A stretch of 64,000 bases of DNA from Pontiella sulfatireligans. Its GTDB lineage: Bacteria > Verrucomicrobiota > Kiritimatiellia > Kiritimatiellales > Pontiellaceae. Location of the stretch: the NCBI RefSeq assembly GCF_900890705.1, contig NZ_CAAHFH010000003.1, forward strand, positions 310,001-374,000. Direction: 5' to 3'. This document shows, one piece after another, positions 16,999 through 26,394 of this stretch. Numbering within the stretch: position 1 is the stretch's first letter; each line of letters begins with the position of its first letter. The notes beneath the pieces were generated by a model that was not told where the DNA came from, did not search any database, and saw nothing but the letters and a program-made list of their open reading frames with translations. The position numbers and the translations under genes are program-made.

Positions 16999-17324
16999 TT
17001 GGGTAAATCGGACGCGAAGCTATTTTCGACCTGCTGATTAAACGATACGGCAATGACGTAGTCGCATTCAACAACACCTGCGGGGTGAATCTGTAGTGCA
17101 GCGCTGGCCTGAAGGACAGGGCGTCCTCCATTGACACTTTTTGTCGGTTTTTTTGTTCATGTTCAGAGCGGGCTGGCATCCCTCTGTATGGATGGTGCTT
17201 GCGACGGTCGTGTCGGCCATCTTTGGGGCTGATCGGTATGGTTGGCGGTTTTATGTTCGAAATCTGCCGTTTCATGCTGATTTAGTCGCGATTAGCTTGG
17301 CGTCAGGCATTCAAAAGGTGGGTT
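16999..17324. other. Intergenic region with a possible gene tail
   Basis: This 326-bp stretch has no intact gene. At 17006-17096 a frame bounded by stops reads like a protein C-terminus (FDLLIKRYGNDVVAFNN) and may be the remnant of a deleted gene, but it was not identified. The final part carries AAGGTGG, the ribosome binding site for the fucosidase gene. Confidence 0.35.
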
Positions 17325-18665
17325 ATGAAAAACAAACAGGTGTTCATTTTAATTTTGGTTATCGCATTTGGCTGGTCGGCTTTCGGGGAAACACCGGAAC
17401 AGCGCGACGAGCGTATGGAATGGTGGCGCGAGGCGCGGTTCGGAATGTTTATTCATTGGGGCGTCTATTCGATCCCCGCCGGGGAATGGAAGGGCGAGCC
17501 GGTGAAGGGCATCTCCGAGTGGATCCAATCCAAGGGTGAAATTCCGGCGGCGGATTACGCGGTGCTGAAGGATCAATTCAATCCGGTGCAATACGACGCC
17601 GATGAATGGGTGCGTCTGGCCAAAAACGCGGGCATGAAATATATCGTGATCACCAGCAAGCATCACGATGGATTTTGCCTATGGGATTCGGCCCAGACGG
17701 ATTGGGATATCGCTTCGACGCCTTATAAAAAGGATCTGCTCAAACCGTTGGCTGAGGCGTGCGAAAAGTATGGCGTTAAACTCTGCTTCTACCACTCCAT
17801 CATGGATTGGAAACATCCTGACTATGGCCTCAAAAAGCCGTGGAGAGGGAATGCAGACAATCCGAATCCCGACATGGATGCCTACACCGCTTATATGAAG
17901 GCGCAGCTGAAGGAGCTGCTCTCCAACTATGGTAACATCGGCGTGCTGTGGTTCGACGGGGAATGGGAAAAAGCCTGGACGCATGAGCGCAGTGAGGATC
18001 TGGACGACTATCTGCGAGCGATTAATCCCTCGCTCATCATTAACAACCGGGTTGATGTAGGGCGTCAGGGATATAAGGGAATGAATAAAGAAGGTGACTT
18101 CCGCGGCGATTTCGGCACGCCGGAGCAGGAAATTCCGCATACCGGTTTTCCGGGTGTCGATTGGGAATCCTGTATGACCATGAACACCAGTTGGGGCTAT
18201 AAAAAATCGGACGACCAATGGAAGTCCACCGATGCCCTCATTCGCAACTTGGTCGACATTGCTTCTAAAGGCGGAAATTACCTGTTGAATGTAGGCCCCA
18301 CCGCAGAAGGGCTGATTCCTGCGCCGAGCGTAGAACGGTTGCAGGAAATGGGCGCGTGGATGGCGGTGAACGGCGAGTCTATTCACGGCACCTCGGCCAG
18401 CACGCTGCCTGAACTCGATTGGGGGCGTTGTACGATAAAACGAGCGGGAAAAACCACGACCTTTTATCTGCACGTTTTCGATTGGCCTTCAGACGGCAAA
18501 CTGGTTATTCCGGGACTGAAGCCGAAAAAAGCCAAGGCCACGATGCTTGATGGCGGACAAAAGCTGAAGGGTCGATCCACCGACGCCGGGTATGTGATCG
18601 AGGTCGACCCAACGGCTCCCGATGTGATCGACAGCGTGATTGTTCTGAAGGTGACAGGAACATAA
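17325..18665 (+). CDS. GH29 alpha-L-fucosidase
   Basis: The protein has 446 residues with a signal peptide (about 1-21). It has the GH29 features FGMFIHWGVYS (about 39-49), SKHHDGFCLWDS (about 111-122) and the nucleophile aspartate D211 in VLWFDGEW. NYLLNVGPTAEG (about 310) is also typical. GH29 enzymes release alpha-L-fucose with retention of configuration. The short C-terminal beta domain is present, so length is normal. The start follows AAGGTGG. It is followed after 3 bp by a sulfatase, which points to a sulfated fucose-bearing substrate. Confidence 0.95.
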   Translation: MKNKQVFILILVIAFGWSAFGETPEQRDERMEWWREARFGMFIHWGVYSIPAGEWKGEPVKGISEWIQSKGEIPAADYAVLKDQFNPVQYDADEWVRLAKNAGMKYIVITSKHHDGFCLWDSAQTDWDIASTPYKKDLLKPLAEACEKYGVKLCFYHSIMDWKHPDYGLKKPWRGNADNPNPDMDAYTAYMKAQLKELLSNYGNIGVLWFDGEWEKAWTHERSEDLDDYLRAINPSLIINNRVDVGRQGYKGMNKEGDFRGDFGTPEQEIPHTGFPGVDWESCMTMNTSWGYKKSDDQWKSTDALIRNLVDIASKGGNYLLNVGPTAEGLIPAPSVERLQEMGAWMAVNGESIHGTSASTLPELDWGRCTIKRAGKTTTFYLHVFDWPSDGKLVIPGLKPKKAKATMLDGGQKLKGRSTDAGYVIEVDPTAPDVIDSVIVLKVTGT

Positions 18666-18668
18666 GAA

Positions 18669-20090
18669 ATGAAATTTAGAGTTATGTTGGTCATCACCGG
18701 GCTGGTCTGCGCATCCGTTTGCGCCGACCGTCCCAATATCTTGTTTATCGCGGTGGATGATCTGCGTCCGGAACTGAATTGCTATGGTGCCACTGGAATC
18801 ATTTCCCCGAACATTGACCGTCTGGCGGATTCAGGCATCGTGTTCAATCGCGCCTATTGCAATGTTCCGGTCTGCGGTGCGTCGCGAGCCAGTCTGCTGA
18901 CCGGAATGCATCCATTGACCGATCGCTTTACCACCTATGGTTCGCGCGTGGACGAAGAGGCGGCCGGTTTGGCGACTTTGCCTGGGCATTTCAAGAACAA
19001 CGGCTATCACACGGCGGGCGTCGGCAAGATTTTCCACCATCCGGATGATGGGCTCGAAAGCTGGTCGGATGTGCCGGTGCGGCCCGACTATCCCAATGAC
19101 CTTGCGGTGCAGGAGGAGTGGCGCGACTATCGCAGCGCCGAATATGCCGGGCTTCATGAACTGGAGCGGCCGGGCGGGGCGGTCGGCCCCGCGTGGGAAG
19201 CGGGCGATGTGGCAGACGATGTGTATTACGACGGCAAAACCACCCAACTGGCGCTGGATAAGCTGGACGCGCTGGCCAAACAAAACCAACCCTTCTTTCT
19301 GGGCGTGGGCTTCATTCGTCCGCATCTTCCCTTCAATGCCCCAAAGAAGTACTGGGATTTGTATGACCCGGCGAGCCTGGAGCTGGCGGACAATCCCTAT
19401 ATGCCAAAGGATGCTCCGCCTGATGCCCGGTTCAATTTCGGCGAATTGCGTTCCTATGCCAACATTCCCGACGGGAAGGAGCCGCTGGACGATGCCACGG
19501 CGCGCACCTTGCGCCATGGCTATTCTGCCTGTGTGAGCTATGTGGACGCGCAAATCGGAATGGTGCTTCGAAAATTGGATGAACTGGGACTGGCGGGAAA
19601 CACGATTATTGTGTTGTGGGGCGATCATGGATGGAGCTTGGGCGAGCACGCCCAATGGGGGAAGCATACCTGTTTCAACAATGCGCTGCAGTCTCCGCTG
19701 ATCATTCACACGCCGGGCGGATTGGCCGGAACAAAGACGGATGCTCTGGTTCAGTTTGTCGATGTCTATCCAACGCTGTGCGATCTGGCGGGGCTCTCCA
19801 AACCGGAGCATGTGCAAGGGCGCAGCCTTACGCCGGTTCTGAAAGATCCGTCCGCCGAGGTGAACGAGGTTCTTTTCGCCCGTTGGAACAACGGGGAAAC
19901 CCTTATTTCAAAACGCTTCAACTATACGCAATACTACGACCGCAAGACGGGTGCCGTGAAATCGAGCATGCTTTACGATCGGCTCACCGACCCGGCGGAG
20001 AACGTAAACGTGGTCAATCATCCCGAATTCAAGCCGGTGGTTGAAAAGCTGTCAGCCGCCCTTGAGCAGCATATGAAGGAACGCCGTTAG
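18669..20090 (+). CDS. Secreted sulfatase, iduronate-2-sulfatase-like (CGASR)
   Basis: The protein has 473 residues. The signal peptide (about 1-19) precedes RPNILFIAVDDLRPELNCYG, which is characteristic of the iduronate-2-sulfatase-like branch. The formylglycine cysteine is C69 in CGASR, and LTGMHP follows. LWGDHGWSLGEH (about 315) carries metal and sulfate ligands. The branch name describes sequence resemblance, not the substrate. It lies 3 bp after the GH29 gene and 22 bp before another sulfatase, so the three probably act in sequence on one polysaccharide. Confidence 0.94.
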   Translation: MKFRVMLVITGLVCASVCADRPNILFIAVDDLRPELNCYGATGIISPNIDRLADSGIVFNRAYCNVPVCGASRASLLTGMHPLTDRFTTYGSRVDEEAAGLATLPGHFKNNGYHTAGVGKIFHHPDDGLESWSDVPVRPDYPNDLAVQEEWRDYRSAEYAGLHELERPGGAVGPAWEAGDVADDVYYDGKTTQLALDKLDALAKQNQPFFLGVGFIRPHLPFNAPKKYWDLYDPASLELADNPYMPKDAPPDARFNFGELRSYANIPDGKEPLDDATARTLRHGYSACVSYVDAQIGMVLRKLDELGLAGNTIIVLWGDHGWSLGEHAQWGKHTCFNNALQSPLIIHTPGGLAGTKTDALVQFVDVYPTLCDLAGLSKPEHVQGRSLTPVLKDPSAEVNEVLFARWNNGETLISKRFNYTQYYDRKTGAVKSSMLYDRLTDPAENVNVVNHPEFKPVVEKLSAALEQHMKERR

Positions 20091-20111
20091 TCGGCGAAAA
20101 GGACAGGAGAC

Positions 20112-22868
20112 ATGATGAAGTTGTGGTTGTTTTTGATGGGGATTGGGCTGGCCATTCAGTGCGCGGCGCAACCCAATGTGATTGTCATCATGGCGGATGA
20201 CTTTGGGTTCGAGTGTGTCGAAACGTATGGGGGCGAATCGTACTCCACACCCCGGATGAACCAGATGGCGGTGGATGGGGTGAAGTTCAATCATGCTCAC
20301 GCTCAGCCGATTTGCACGCCGTCGCGCGTGCAGATCATGACCGGGAAATACAACGTCCGTAACTACACCAAGTTTGCCACACTGGATCAAAGCCAGGACA
20401 CCTTCGGTCATCCGTTCCGCAACGCGGGCTATTCCACCTGTGTGGTGGGGAAGTGGCAGCTGGGCGGAACGGGACAGACCATTGAAGATTTTGGCTTCGA
20501 CGAGCATTGCCTTTGGTCGATCTTAAGCACGGCCGAGCGCTATGTCAGCCCCGACATCGTGACCAACGGCGTCAAGCAGAACTATCCCGGCCAATACGGC
20601 CCCGACATCCAACACGCCTATGCCAAGGATTTCATTCTCCGCAACACCAACACGCCGTTCTATCTCTACTATCCCATCACGCTCACGCACTCGCCGTTCC
20701 AGCCGACACCCGACTCCGCCGACTGGGATCCGAACCGCGATCCCTATTTCAGCGACCCCGTTTATTTCGGCGACATGGTGGCCTATCTCGATAAGCTGCT
20801 CGGCGATCTGCTCGACTTTCTCGAAACCACCGGCCTCGCGGAAAACACGCTGGTGATTTTCACCGGAGACAACGGCACCGACCGCCTCATCTATTCCGTC
20901 CAGAACGGCGTCACCGTGCAGGGCGGCAAGGGGTTGACGACAGATGCGGGAACGCATGTGCCGATGCTCATTTCCTGGCCGGGAACGGTTCAGTCTAACC
21001 TCGTGGTGAACGATATCGTCGACTTTGCCGATATCTACACCACCCTTATCGATGCCGCAGATGTGCCGGTTGATCCGGCGGTGGCGGCGGAAAAGGATGG
21101 CGTCAGTTTCCTTCCCTTGATGAACGGCCAGGCGGGAATGCCGCGCGACCATAGCTATTGCTGGTATATGCGCCGCACCGACATGACCGAAATTCATGAG
21201 TTTGTCCAGGATCAGACCTATAAGCTCTACGCGACCGGCGACTTCCACAACAAGACACTCGATCTGCTGGAGCAAAGTCCGCTCAGTCCCACTTCGTTAA
21301 CGTCGGAAGAAACCACGCTGAAAACCTATTTCGACACCCTGCTGCTTCAATATGGCGCGTTGCGCCCGGACGGCATCCCGTACAACAACAGCGTACCGTA
21401 TTCCGTTCCCGGAACGATCGAGGCGGAGCGCTATGATTTTGGTCTGGACGGCATTACCTACCACGATACAACCGCCGATTCGAATGTCGGCGGCACAACG
21501 CGCACGGATGATGTGGATATCCACACGATCAACAACGCAACGGTGGTGGATGAAATCGCTACGGGCGAGTGGTTGGAATATTCCGTGGATGTGGACGAGG
21601 CCGGGACGTATGCCTTCGCCGTGCGCTATGCGGCGGAATCCGTAGATGGCCGTCTTCATTTTGAAATCGGCGGCGAGTCCGTTTCTGGTACGCTCGATCT
21701 TCCGGCAACGGGTTCGGTTTCGAATTATGCAACGGCGGTCCTCGACGAGGTCCAGCTTCCGGGAGGCGAATGCAAGCTGACGGTGGTCTTTGACCAGCCC
21801 GGCATGAACATCGATCTTTTCACCGCGACCTATGTCGGGGAACCCGTTGCTCCGCCGGTGGCTCCCGTGACGGTCTGGAGCGAGGACTTCGAGACCACCC
21901 CGCCGAATGTCGAACAGACCGCCAATTTTATCCTCGGCGGATCAACACCAACGCCGGACTTCGATACAAATGTCTGGGCGGTCACGGGGAATCCGACGCT
22001 GGCGGGATTTGATGAAAATCCCGGTGCGGCCACCACACTCGCTTCCTACGACGCCGGTGTTCCGCGGCTGCGTGCGGTGGGCATCGTCCTGGGGGCGGAA
22101 ACCTTTACGGCGGGCAACGGAACCTATCGCCTTGTGTACGATGTGGCGCTCTCGGGCATTGCGGATCTCTCTAACGACTATGGCCAGATCCTGATCTATT
22201 CCGGCGCGGGCTACAACAACACGGATTCCGCCTATACTATGGATGTGACGAGGCTGGCGCCGCAGGTGATTTCTTTTGAGGGTTCCGGCAGCGCATCAGC
22301 ATCGTTGCTGGCGGATTCCGGTAAGATCGGCGCAACGGCGGTGAAGGCGGAGCTGGAGTTTGAATATACCGGCGGCGACGTTTCGTTGACGTTTGCTTCG
22401 TCGGGCGCGACCTTGGCGCTCTGGGATAACCTGAGCGTTTTCATGCCGGGCTCGGGCGCGCTTCAGTTTTCCGGTTGGGTCACGCAGTTTCCAACCCTTG
22501 GAAGCCAAACCAATTCGATCGACAATCCCGATGGCGACACGCTGAACAATCTTTACGAATTTGCCCTCGGCGGCATCCCGACCAACGGGGCGCACATCGG
22601 CCACGTACCGGTTTTCCAAACCTTGGAAGAGGGGGGAACCAACTGGTTTGAATATGTCTATGCCCGCCGCAAAAATCCAGCCGAACACGGATTGCATTAT
22701 TATCTCGTGAAGAACACCAATCTGGTATCGAGCATCTGGAGTGTGGCAAGCAACGAGGTGGTGGCTGCGGAGCTGGATGAGGATTTCGAGGTGGTCTCCA
22801 ACCGCTTCCCTACCAATGAAGAAGACGCACAGTTTATCCATCTGAAGATCGAAGAAATTTCCCTTTAG
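20112..22868 (+). CDS. Multidomain secreted sulfatase with CBM6-like domain and C-terminal tail module
   Basis: The protein has 918 residues. After a signal peptide (about 1-20) comes a sulfatase domain (about 20-430) with C68 in CTPSR and FTGDNGTDRL near 255. Residues about 435-575 resemble a CBM6/CBM35 carbohydrate-binding domain (GTIEAERYDFG, TGEWLEYSVDV). A jelly-roll-like region of about 190 residues follows, then the shared C-terminal module (about 780-918) with NPDGDTLNNLYEFALGG and QFIHLKIEE. Most sulfatases are 450-600 residues, so the fusion is unusual and would keep the enzyme on its polysaccharide or on the cell surface. The start has AGGAGA upstream. It belongs to the operon 17325-24276. 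Confidence 0.92.
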   Translation: MMKLWLFLMGIGLAIQCAAQPNVIVIMADDFGFECVETYGGESYSTPRMNQMAVDGVKFNHAHAQPICTPSRVQIMTGKYNVRNYTKFATLDQSQDTFGHPFRNAGYSTCVVGKWQLGGTGQTIEDFGFDEHCLWSILSTAERYVSPDIVTNGVKQNYPGQYGPDIQHAYAKDFILRNTNTPFYLYYPITLTHSPFQPTPDSADWDPNRDPYFSDPVYFGDMVAYLDKLLGDLLDFLETTGLAENTLVIFTGDNGTDRLIYSVQNGVTVQGGKGLTTDAGTHVPMLISWPGTVQSNLVVNDIVDFADIYTTLIDAADVPVDPAVAAEKDGVSFLPLMNGQAGMPRDHSYCWYMRRTDMTEIHEFVQDQTYKLYATGDFHNKTLDLLEQSPLSPTSLTSEETTLKTYFDTLLLQYGALRPDGIPYNNSVPYSVPGTIEAERYDFGLDGITYHDTTADSNVGGTTRTDDVDIHTINNATVVDEIATGEWLEYSVDVDEAGTYAFAVRYAAESVDGRLHFEIGGESVSGTLDLPATGSVSNYATAVLDEVQLPGGECKLTVVFDQPGMNIDLFTATYVGEPVAPPVAPVTVWSEDFETTPPNVEQTANFILGGSTPTPDFDTNVWAVTGNPTLAGFDENPGAATTLASYDAGVPRLRAVGIVLGAETFTAGNGTYRLVYDVALSGIADLSNDYGQILIYSGAGYNNTDSAYTMDVTRLAPQVISFEGSGSASASLLADSGKIGATAVKAELEFEYTGGDVSLTFASSGATLALWDNLSVFMPGSGALQFSGWVTQFPTLGSQTNSIDNPDGDTLNNLYEFALGGIPTNGAHIGHVPVFQTLEEGGTNWFEYVYARRKNPAEHGLHYYLVKNTNLVSSIWSVASNEVVAAELDEDFEVVSNRFPTNEEDAQFIHLKIEEISL

Positions 22869-22884
22869 TGACAGGAGATAAGAA

Positions 22885-24276
22885 ATGAAGACAGGACGAA
22901 TTTTTCTGGTTACCGCAATGGCAGCTGGCTTGGCGCAGGCCGCCGCATCCAAACCTAATTTTGTTTTTTTTCTGAGCGATGATCAGCTTAAGGCGGATTA
23001 TGGCTGCTACGGACTGCCGCTCGATTTAACGCCCACCACGGACCAGTTGGCAAAGCAGGGATTGGTGTTTGAGAAAATGTTTACGGCCGAGCCGATCTGC
23101 GCACCGAGTCGGGCGATGCTATTCACGGGACAGTATCCCGTTCGTAACGGCCTGTTCGTGCAGCACACGGCATCGCGCGCCGGAACCAAAACGGTCTATG
23201 ATGCGCTCACCCCGCTGGGGTATGATGTTTCGTTGATCGGTAAGGTTCATGTGAAGCCGAACTCCGTATTTCGCTGGAGCTCTCCAGCCACAAAACAGAA
23301 TATCAAGGCGTTGCCTATGGAGGATGTGGATGCCTATTTCGCGAAGAATAAAGAAAAACCGTTTTGTCTGTTTCTGACCTCTCATTATCCGCACGGCCCG
23401 TATCCGGCTAAGCCAAAGTTTCCACAGGATCAGGTGGTGGTTCATCCCTTCATGAAGGGTGGCTCAAAAAATGGGCTGGCTGGATATTATGATCATATTT
23501 CCAAAAAGGAAAAAGAGCTGGCGCAGGTTCTACAGCTATTGGAAAAATATAAACTGGATGAAAATACGGTCTTTGTTTATTCATCCGATCATGGGAATGG
23601 CATGGGCGCCAAATACACCGTTTATGATCGCGGCCTAAACGTACCGTTTATTGTTCGCTGGCTGGGCAGGATCAAGCCGGGCCGCACCAAAGCGCTATCC
23701 AGCTATGCGGATGTTGTGCCGACATTTGTAGAGCTGGCCGGGGGTGAACCGGTTGACGGGGTAGATGGAAAAAGTTTTGCTTCCATACTGAAAAACCCCG
23801 AAGAAAAACATCAAAAGTATGTTTATGGCGTCATGACGCAGCAGGGCGTCTGGGGGACCCATGTATTCCCTCGACGTTCCGTTCATAACGGACGTTTTCA
23901 TTATATCTATAATTTCAATACGCTTGAAAAAATCGCGAGGGATGAATCGAAAAATAAAACCATCGATCCCTTCCATCGTATCGGTGCTGAGATGCACCCG
24001 GAGGTCACCGAAGAAGAACTGTACGATACTGATTCGGATCCGTGGGAGCTCAATAACCTGGCCAGCAATCCGTCTCTTGTGAAAATCAAGTCAGAGCTGA
24101 AAGGCGAATTATTCCAATGGATGGAAAGTCAGAATGATTTTCTGACGGAGGGCGGCGAAATTCCCTATCTCAAGAGTAAACATCCGGTCGATCAGTCCAG
24201 CGAAAAGTATACTTGTCCCCCGGAGCTGGAAGGAGCCATTAAAACCTATCTCGATCCCCACAATCTGACGGAATAA
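22885..24276 (+). CDS. Secreted sulfatase (CAPSR)
   Basis: The protein has 463 residues. A signal peptide (about 1-21) precedes KPNFVFFLSDDQ. The formylglycine cysteine is C72 in CAPSR, followed by LFTGQYPVRNG. SSDHGNGMGAKYTVYDRG (about 233-250) is the second metal-binding segment of the heparan N-sulfatase-like branch; this describes resemblance and not the substrate. The ATG has CAGGAG upstream, 16 bp after the previous stop. It is the last gene of the fucosidase-sulfatase operon; a 318-bp gap follows. Confidence 0.93.
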   Translation: MKTGRIFLVTAMAAGLAQAAASKPNFVFFLSDDQLKADYGCYGLPLDLTPTTDQLAKQGLVFEKMFTAEPICAPSRAMLFTGQYPVRNGLFVQHTASRAGTKTVYDALTPLGYDVSLIGKVHVKPNSVFRWSSPATKQNIKALPMEDVDAYFAKNKEKPFCLFLTSHYPHGPYPAKPKFPQDQVVVHPFMKGGSKNGLAGYYDHISKKEKELAQVLQLLEKYKLDENTVFVYSSDHGNGMGAKYTVYDRGLNVPFIVRWLGRIKPGRTKALSSYADVVPTFVELAGGEPVDGVDGKSFASILKNPEEKHQKYVYGVMTQQGVWGTHVFPRRSVHNGRFHYIYNFNTLEKIARDESKNKTIDPFHRIGAEMHPEVTEEELYDTDSDPWELNNLASNPSLVKIKSELKGELFQWMESQNDFLTEGGEIPYLKSKHPVDQSSEKYTCPPELEGAIKTYLDPHNLTE

Positions 24277-24594
24277 TTAATGTTGGAGATAAAGGATGAA
24301 TAAATCTGTTCACCTGTTCTGTTGAGCGGCATCCATTGTTATGTGCGACAGTTTGAATGGATGAGTTGGATTGCATTACGTGCGGCGCGCTCGGAGAGCG
24401 ATCCCTACCTTCTGCGGGTTCCACGCTTGATGGCCGGATTTGCTGTGCCGCATGGTTTCGTAAATCGTGATTTTAGTTTCATTTGTGCTGATTGTTGGTT
24501 TTGGATGCAGGGTATCTCTTATTGTTTTGAAGTAGGTTTACGGTATGACACGTATGGTTAGGCTATAGGGTTAAAACGACGAGGAGAGGGAACG
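24277..24594. other. Intergenic region upstream of the LamG-like gene pair
   Basis: A 318-bp stretch with no convincing gene. A well-placed ribosome binding site (AAAGG) precedes an ATG at 24296, but the frame stops after nine codons (24296-24325), which suggests a truncated gene start. The right end holds GAGGAGAGGG, the ribosome binding site of the next gene. A promoter for that gene probably lies here; none was identified with confidence. Confidence 0.35.
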
Positions 24595-26394
24595 ATGAAG
24601 ACAATGAAAAGTTTGAAAATCATGGCTCTGTTGGGATTATTGACCGGTAGTGCGTTTGCGGCGGCACCGATCTCATACTGGACCTTCGATGAGGACACCG
24701 CAGGTTTAGGTTTAAAGACCACCATCGATTCGGGGAGTCAGGCTACCAACACCAAGTGGTCAGCCGACACCGTGGATCATGGGCAGGTGACCGACGGCTT
24801 GGGGAGTTTTGTCGTCTCCGGGAACGCATTAAACCGCTACACCCAATTGACCGATTTGTCGGGCAACGCGGCCGCCTATAATCCCGCCTATACGTCGGGC
24901 GTCTACCGGTTGGAGCTTAATTTAGCATCATGGGAATTGGATACGGCAACCGCAGGCAAGATTTTCGTGGCTGCCAGAAATGATGCAACTGAGCTTGCCA
25001 GAATTGAATTCTATGTTACGGGTGCGAATGCGACTAAAGTCCAGTGGAATGTGGGATCCGGCACATTTCGAAACCGCGAATTCACCTGGACCAATTCCGT
25101 CGTTTCGTTCGCTATCGAACTCGATTTAGATAATGATACGGCGAGATATTATATGGATGAAACGCAAATTGGCGTTGACTTCGCGTTTACCGCCGCGCAA
25201 ATGGATAACTTTCGTTATGCCGGAGTGGATTGGAACGGTAGCGGCAGCGAAATCGTCAAGATCGACTCGATGGGCTTAATGGATGAGTTGGCAGATCCGC
25301 CGACTCCGCCACCGGAGTATGAGTTCGTCCCGGTCTCATCCTGGGCCTTTGATGATGATGCTGCAGGCGCAGGGCTGAAGACCGCCATCGATTCGGGAAG
25401 CCAGGCCGCCAACACCCAATGGGCAAACGACACCGTGGTTCAGGGGCAGGTGACCGACGGTTTGGGAAATTTTGTGATCAACGGGGATACGGTATCGCGT
25501 TGGAGCAATCTGGTCGATTTGACGGGCGGCGAGTCCGCTTATAATCCCGCCTATACGTCGGGCGTCTACCGTTTTGAAGTCAATTTTGCATCGTGGGCGA
25601 TCAGTGATGCGTCCGATGGCGATGTCTCCTTTATTGTGCGGAATGGCGCGAGCGAGATCGCCAAGATCGGATTCAGTATGCTGGGCACGAACAGCGCCCA
25701 AATCCAGTTGAGCAACGAGGGGGGAGATTACAGAAACCAAGCCTTTACCGGCACCAACAGTGCTGTTCTTGCTGTAATCGAGTTGGATCTCGATAATGAT
25801 ATAGCAAGATATTTCCTGAATGGGGTTCAGCTTAGCATTAATTTTGCGTTTACTGCCGCACAAGTGGACAACCTGCGTTATGGAACGTCGTCTGCCTGGA
25901 ATGGAACCAGCACCGACGCGCTGAATATCGATTCGATCGGGTTTTTTGTTGAAACCGAGGTTGTAGAACCGCCACAAACGACGACCGAGATCTACAATGC
26001 CTGGATTTTTGATTATCCGGGTGTGGGTGCGAACACCAACCTGCAGGATCATGGCGATAGTGACGACCTCGACAACCTGACCGAATATGCATGGGGCGGC
26101 GATCCGTCCGACGGCAACAGTCAGGGTAACACGCCGGTGCAGACGGTGTTGAGCGACGCCACCAATGTAATGGAATATATCTATTTTGAGCGCACCAATG
26201 CGGTCGCCCTCGGATTGGCCTCGATCCTCGAAGTGGGGACCGACCTGGTCTTTACCAACTGGGCCGACGGTAGCCCCTATGTGGTAGGCAGCGGCGCTTC
26301 TGCGGATGCGGGCTTTAATGCGGTAACCAACTGGATTCCGACCGATGCGGAGGACAAGCAGTTCATCCATCTACAGATTAAGTTCACCCCGTAG
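24595..26394 (+). CDS. Secreted protein with two tandem LamG-like domains and C-terminal tail module
   Basis: The protein has 599 residues. A signal peptide (about 1-22, ending AFAAA) is followed by two copies of a domain of about 215 residues. Each begins with SYWTFDED or SSWAFDDD, then an IDSGSQ-type motif, and each ends in a DSMG/DSIG motif. The fold is predicted to be a LamG-like jelly roll. The last 130 residues are the shared tail module (DNLTEYAWGGDPSDG, then QFIHLQIKF). No catalytic residues are evident; a glycan-binding or surface role is inferred. The downstream gene is a third copy of the same domain. Confidence 0.88.
   Translation: MKTMKSLKIMALLGLLTGSAFAAAPISYWTFDEDTAGLGLKTTIDSGSQATNTKWSADTVDHGQVTDGLGSFVVSGNALNRYTQLTDLSGNAAAYNPAYTSGVYRLELNLASWELDTATAGKIFVAARNDATELARIEFYVTGANATKVQWNVGSGTFRNREFTWTNSVVSFAIELDLDNDTARYYMDETQIGVDFAFTAAQMDNFRYAGVDWNGSGSEIVKIDSMGLMDELADPPTPPPEYEFVPVSSWAFDDDAAGAGLKTAIDSGSQAANTQWANDTVVQGQVTDGLGNFVINGDTVSRWSNLVDLTGGESAYNPAYTSGVYRFEVNFASWAISDASDGDVSFIVRNGASEIAKIGFSMLGTNSAQIQLSNEGGDYRNQAFTGTNSAVLAVIELDLDNDIARYFLNGVQLSINFAFTAAQVDNLRYGTSSAWNGTSTDALNIDSIGFFVETEVVEPPQTTTEIYNAWIFDYPGVGANTNLQDHGDSDDLDNLTEYAWGGDPSDGNSQGNTPVQTVLSDATNVMEYIYFERTNAVALGLASILEVGTDLVFTNWADGSPYVVGSGASADAGFNAVTNWIPTDAEDKQFIHLQIKFTP

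Noticed and set aside
17006..17096. A short C-terminus-like frame as a real gene
   Set aside because: It has no start codon and begins right after a stop; at most it is a remnant, and its family could not be named.
18831..19817. A 328-codon open frame on the minus strand
   Set aside because: It is antisense to the sulfatase at 18669, whose catalytic motifs are intact.
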